64,000 nucleotides of DNA from Sphingopyxis terrae subsp. terrae NBRC 15098 (lineage in GTDB: Bacteria > Pseudomonadota > Alphaproteobacteria > Sphingomonadales > Sphingomonadaceae). The stretch's first letter is position 1. Every line of letters begins with the position of its first letter. The stretch is from the NCBI RefSeq assembly GCF_001610975.1, contig NZ_CP013342.1, forward strand, positions 2,737,001 through 2,801,000, given 5' to 3'. This document shows, one piece after another, positions 61,893-64,000 of this stretch. Under the pieces are notes generated by a model. It saw only the letters and a program-made list of their open reading frames with translations, did not search any database and was not told where the DNA came from. Position numbers and translations under genes: made by a program.

Positions 61893-62837
61893 ATGAAATA
61901 TCTTCTGCTCGCCGCGGCTGCGGCATCGCTCGCCAGTCCCGTTCAAGCCCAGGAAGCGACTGAGGTGCCGTCGCCGGGCGAGATTGCGGCCGCGGCGCCC
62001 GCGAAGGACTGGGTTGCGATCCCGACGTCGGATCTGCTCGTGATGGACCTTGCGCCCGACGCCAAGGGCAAGGCGCGCCGCGTAGTCCTCCAGCTGATGC
62101 CCGCGCCGTTCAGTCAGGGTTGGATCGGCAATATCCGCAAGCTCGCCGCCGCTCACTGGTGGGACGGCACCAGCGTCAACCGAGTGCAGGATAATTATGT
62201 CGCGCAGTGGGGGGACGCGACCGAGAAGAAGCCTTTGCCCGAGGGTTTGGTAACGGTACCGGAGAGTGAATATTCGGTACTGCCCCACATCTTGGTGGCT
62301 CATGAAACCCGTAGTCCGGCCTTGCCGCCGTCCCCGCACCGATCGCGCGGCGATGCGTACGCAGAATTCACCGGTTTTGTCGCAGGCTGGCCTGTCGCCT
62401 ATGATCATCAGAGCGAATGGCCCATTCATTGCTATGGGATGGTTGGCGTCGGCCGCAACATGTCGCCCGATACCGGTTCGGGCGCCGAGCTTTATGCCGT
62501 CATCGGCCACGCGCCGCGCCACCTCGACCGCAATATCGCGCTCGTCGGCCGCGTGATCAGCGGGATCGAGTATCTGTCGAGCCTGCCGCGTGGCACCGGG
62601 CCGCTCGGCTTTTACGAGGATGAAGCCGAGCGCGTCGGGATCCGCTCGATCAGGCTTGCCAGCGACCTGCCGGCGGCGGAGCAGCCGCGCTTCGAATATC
62701 TGTCGACCGACAGCGATGCCTTCACCGACTATGCCGACGCCCGCGCGAACCGCCGCGATCCCTTCTTCATCCGCCCTGCGGGCGGCGCTGATATCTGCAA
62801 TATCCCCGTGCCGATCCGGCCCATCGCGGCGAAATAG
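61893..62837 (+). CDS. Periplasmic cyclophilin-type peptidyl-prolyl isomerase
   Basis: 314 residues. Signal peptide MKYLLLAAAAASLASPVQAQ. The isomerase domain contains RRVVLQLMPAPFSQGWIGNIRKLAAAHWWDGTSVNRVQDNYVAQWGDA in parts (the FxxxVxR-like NRVQDNYVAQWGD) and ELYAVIGHAPRHLDRNIALVGRVISGIEYLSSLP, as in the cyclophilins with a split catalytic Arg. A ~70-residue extra region (RSPALPPSPHRSRGDAYAEFTGFVAGW...) lies in the middle. It helps fold envelope proteins. ATG 61893 is preferred over the frame beginning in the tRNA. Confidence 0.85.
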   Translation: MKYLLLAAAAASLASPVQAQEATEVPSPGEIAAAAPAKDWVAIPTSDLLVMDLAPDAKGKARRVVLQLMPAPFSQGWIGNIRKLAAAHWWDGTSVNRVQDNYVAQWGDATEKKPLPEGLVTVPESEYSVLPHILVAHETRSPALPPSPHRSRGDAYAEFTGFVAGWPVAYDHQSEWPIHCYGMVGVGRNMSPDTGSGAELYAVIGHAPRHLDRNIALVGRVISGIEYLSSLPRGTGPLGFYEDEAERVGIRSIRLASDLPAAEQPRFEYLSTDSDAFTDYADARANRRDPFFIRPAGGADICNIPVPIRPIAAK

Positions 62838-62843
62838 GCGCGC

Positions 62844-63158
62844 GTGGAAGATTTCACCGTCACGACGCCGCTCTGGCGCTGGCAGTCGGCGACCGCGCCC
62901 GCAGCCTGGTTTTTCCTGACCATCGCGGGTGAGGCGGCAGACGGGATCCGCTTCGCAGCGATCGGCGGACAGTGGCTCGACGGCCGCAAGGGATTCGGGT
63001 CGGCAAAGGTCCGCGCGACCGTCGGTGATACCTGCTGGAATACGTCGGTCTTCCCGCACAAGGAAAGCGGCGGCTGGCTGCTGCCGGTCAAAGCGGCTGT
63101 GCGCAAGGCGGAGGGCTTGGCGGAAGGCGACGCGGTAACGGTGACGGTCAGTCTTTAA
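62844..63158 (+). CDS. DUF1905 domain protein
   Basis: 104 residues. The core fits DUF1905: APAAWFFLTIAGEAADGIRFAAI, GFGSAKVRATVGDTCWNTSVFPHKESGGWLLPVKAAVRKAEGLAEGD in parts (GSAKVRATVG, TSVFPHKESGGWLLPVKAAV, GLAEGDAVTV). It is a small barrel found alone or with bacteriocin-protection (OmdA-type) domains. The start is GTG 62844, six bases after the cyclophilin stop, so the two are cotranscribed. Function unknown. The 3' end overlaps the tiny minus-strand gene by 11 bp. Confidence 0.85.
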   Translation: MEDFTVTTPLWRWQSATAPAAWFFLTIAGEAADGIRFAAIGGQWLDGRKGFGSAKVRATVGDTCWNTSVFPHKESGGWLLPVKAAVRKAEGLAEGDAVTVTVSL

Positions 63159-63291
63159 GTGCGTCGCCGGACTTTTCGTCGTGCGTCCGGGCTTCGCGCG
63201 TCTGCGCCTTGCGCTTGCGCAGGTTCGCGCGCAGCGCTTCCGCAAGGCGGCGTTCGCGCTCCAAATCGGCGGGGGAAGGCGTCTTGGACAT
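63148..63291 (-). CDS. Tiny basic hypothetical protein (47 residues)
   Basis: MSKTPSPADLERERRLAEAL... continues as an Arg/Lys-rich helix (RANLRKRKAQTREARTHDEK) to LKD and a TGA at 63148-63150. The charged-helix composition (LERERRLAEALRANLRKRKA) resembles small conserved proteins seen next to this locus in sphingomonads, from memory. The start ATG is at 63291; the 3' end overlaps the DUF1905 gene by 11 bp. Translation is likely on codon pattern and the presence of a good purine stretch upstream, but there is no functional clue. Confidence 0.6.
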   Translation of the reverse strand: MSKTPSPADLERERRLAEALRANLRKRKAQTREARTHDEKSGDALKD

Positions 63292-63409
63292 TGCTGCGTC
63301 CATGCCCGCGAATTCGGCAAAAGGTCAAGCCTCGCACCTTGACAGGCGCGGGCCGCCCCGCCATAGGCCGCGCCTGCCCAGCGAGTGCGACGCCGCTCCG
63401 GGCCCGGAT

Positions 63410-63484
63410 GCTGCTGTAGCTCAGTGGTAGAGCGCACCCTTGGTAAGGGTGAGGTCGAGAGTTCAATCCTCTCCAGCAGCACCA
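63410..63484 (+). tRNA. tRNA-Thr (GGT anticodon)
   Basis: 75 nt with an encoded CCA. The acceptor stem GCTGCTG/CAGCAGC, D-arm TAGCTCAGTGGTAGAGC, anticodon stem CACCC-TTGGTAA-GGGTG (anticodon GGT) and T-arm GAGAGTTCAATCCTCTC are all clear. Confidence 0.96.
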
Positions 63485-63585
63485 TTCCCGATCTGACGAA
63501 TGAGAATGGTTGTGATTGCCGGCATCCTTGCCGGACCGCCGGAGCGTGACTTGCAATGGCGGTTGCGACCCGCCAAGACGTTGCG

Positions 63586-64000
63586 ATGGTCGATCAAATA
63601 TTCGCGCCCGAAAACGCCGTATTCAGTGCAGCGCTCCTATTGATGCTTCTCGTCGGCGCCATGCAGGTAACTGGATTGGTCGGTGACCTCGATGCTGCGG
63701 ACCTGGACGCCGACGGCGATGTGGGGCTGGCCGACGCCGTTCTGGCATGGGCGGGTATCGGCCGGGTGCCGCTATTGATGTGGCTGGTGATCTTTCTGGC
63801 GCTGTTCGGAGGTCTGGGGCTTGGGCTGCAGCAGTTGATGACGGCGCTAACCGGAGGCCCGGGTGACAATTTTCTCATGGTGCCGATTACGGCCGTCGCT
63901 GCCTTGCCGCCTACCGGAGTCGCGGCGCGCTTGGTCGGTCGGATATTTCCGTCCCTGGAAACCACAGCGATCGACCGCGACGAGCTTGTCGGCCTTTACG
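63586..64000 (+). CDS. YqiJ-like (OB-fold/DUF1449) membrane protein, N-terminal part (truncated by window edge)
   Basis: The reading frame is open to base 64000. It starts MVDQIFAPENAVFSAALLLMLLV, with hydrophobic spans at ~10-30, RVPLLMWLVIFLALFGGLGL and FLMVPITAVAALPPTGVAARL, and ends in SLETTAIDRDELVG, the beginning of the soluble OB-fold part. The order of spans and the ~TAIDRDELVG run match YqiJ, which works beside the flotillin-like YqiK in membrane organisation. ATG 63586 is chosen by analogy with YqiJ; an ATG at 63556 would add 10 residues. The rest lies outside the window. Confidence 0.78.
   Translation, partial: MVDQIFAPENAVFSAALLLMLLVGAMQVTGLVGDLDAADLDADGDVGLADAVLAWAGIGRVPLLMWLVIFLALFGGLGLGLQQLMTALTGGPGDNFLMVPITAVAALPPTGVAARLVGRIFPSLETTAIDRDELVGLY

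Noticed and set aside
61550..61894. A frame reading through tRNA-Ser with the peptide RGFESLPLRQ
   Set aside because: This peptide is the familiar translation of a tRNA-Ser gene and not a protein.

Overview
The window is a GC-rich chromosomal segment from an alphaproteobacterium of the Sphingomonadaceae, most like Sphingopyxis or a close relative. This rests on gene content (DUF2794, DUF4170, UrcA, a lipoyl-E1beta fusion, EpsC-type CysE, PstA with a large periplasmic insert), on alphaproteobacterial control sites (a GTTC-N7-GTTC SOS box and a GGAAC-N16-CGTT general-stress promoter) and on dispersed palindromes of a kind often seen in sphingomonad genomes. The genus is inferred from recall and has not been checked by search. 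Almost every gene looks intact and housekeeping.

Layout: (1) 1-2.6 kb: 3' end of a monothiol glutaredoxin gene, a PadR regulator with a DUF2218 gene, then rplJ-rplL behind a long leader and closed by a terminator. (2) 2.6-8.9 kb: envelope and secreted proteins, a carotenoid-cleavage-type oxygenase divergent from its TetR regulator, and a MASE1-PAS-GGDEF cyclase. (3) 9.0-17.9 kb: rpoB-rpoC, here separated from rplJL by about 6.8 kb, with its own strong promoter and an attenuator-like terminator in the leader. (4) 17.9-25 kb: GST, chorismate mutase, polyprenyl diphosphate synthase, HrpB, a complex I accessory subunit, and a four-gene set of small membrane or coiled-coil proteins. (5) 25-33.6 kb: enolase, an FtsB-like protein, pyruvate dehydrogenase E1 alpha and beta, a squalene-synthase-like protein, serine acetyltransferase, membrane proteins and an SDR. 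(6) 33.7-42.2 kb: a phosphate-starvation block. A polyprenyl-phosphate-type porin has two Pho boxes, and pstS-pstC-pstA-pstB-phoU-phoB runs on the minus strand with a Pho box before pstS; no phoR is in the window. Between the porin and phoB sits a small AT-richer patch with a stand-alone EF-Tu domain III-like gene and a MITE-like element. (7) 42.2-58.4 kb: a 64-bp near-perfect palindrome, uvrA with an SOS box, an M13 peptidase, a small stress-promoter-driven periplasmic protein, UrcA, a LytTR two-component pair, a MATE exporter, valyl-tRNA synthetase and an S9 peptidase. (8) 58.4-61.7 kb: an accessory patch abutting the 3' end of tRNA-Ser(GGA), carrying two different polymerase-beta-type nucleotidyltransferase proteins. 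One has an N-terminal winged-helix-like part and a long unrecognised C-terminus; the other is a fused MNT-HEPN protein. (9) 61.7-64 kb: tRNA-Ser, a cyclophilin, DUF1905, a 47-residue small gene, tRNA-Thr(GGT) and the start of a YqiJ-like membrane protein.

The best candidates for something undescribed are the nucleotidyltransferase patch beside tRNA-Ser, the stand-alone EF-Tu domain III gene next to the MITE, and the rpoB leader attenuator. No CRISPR array, prophage, intact insertion sequence or rRNA was seen.
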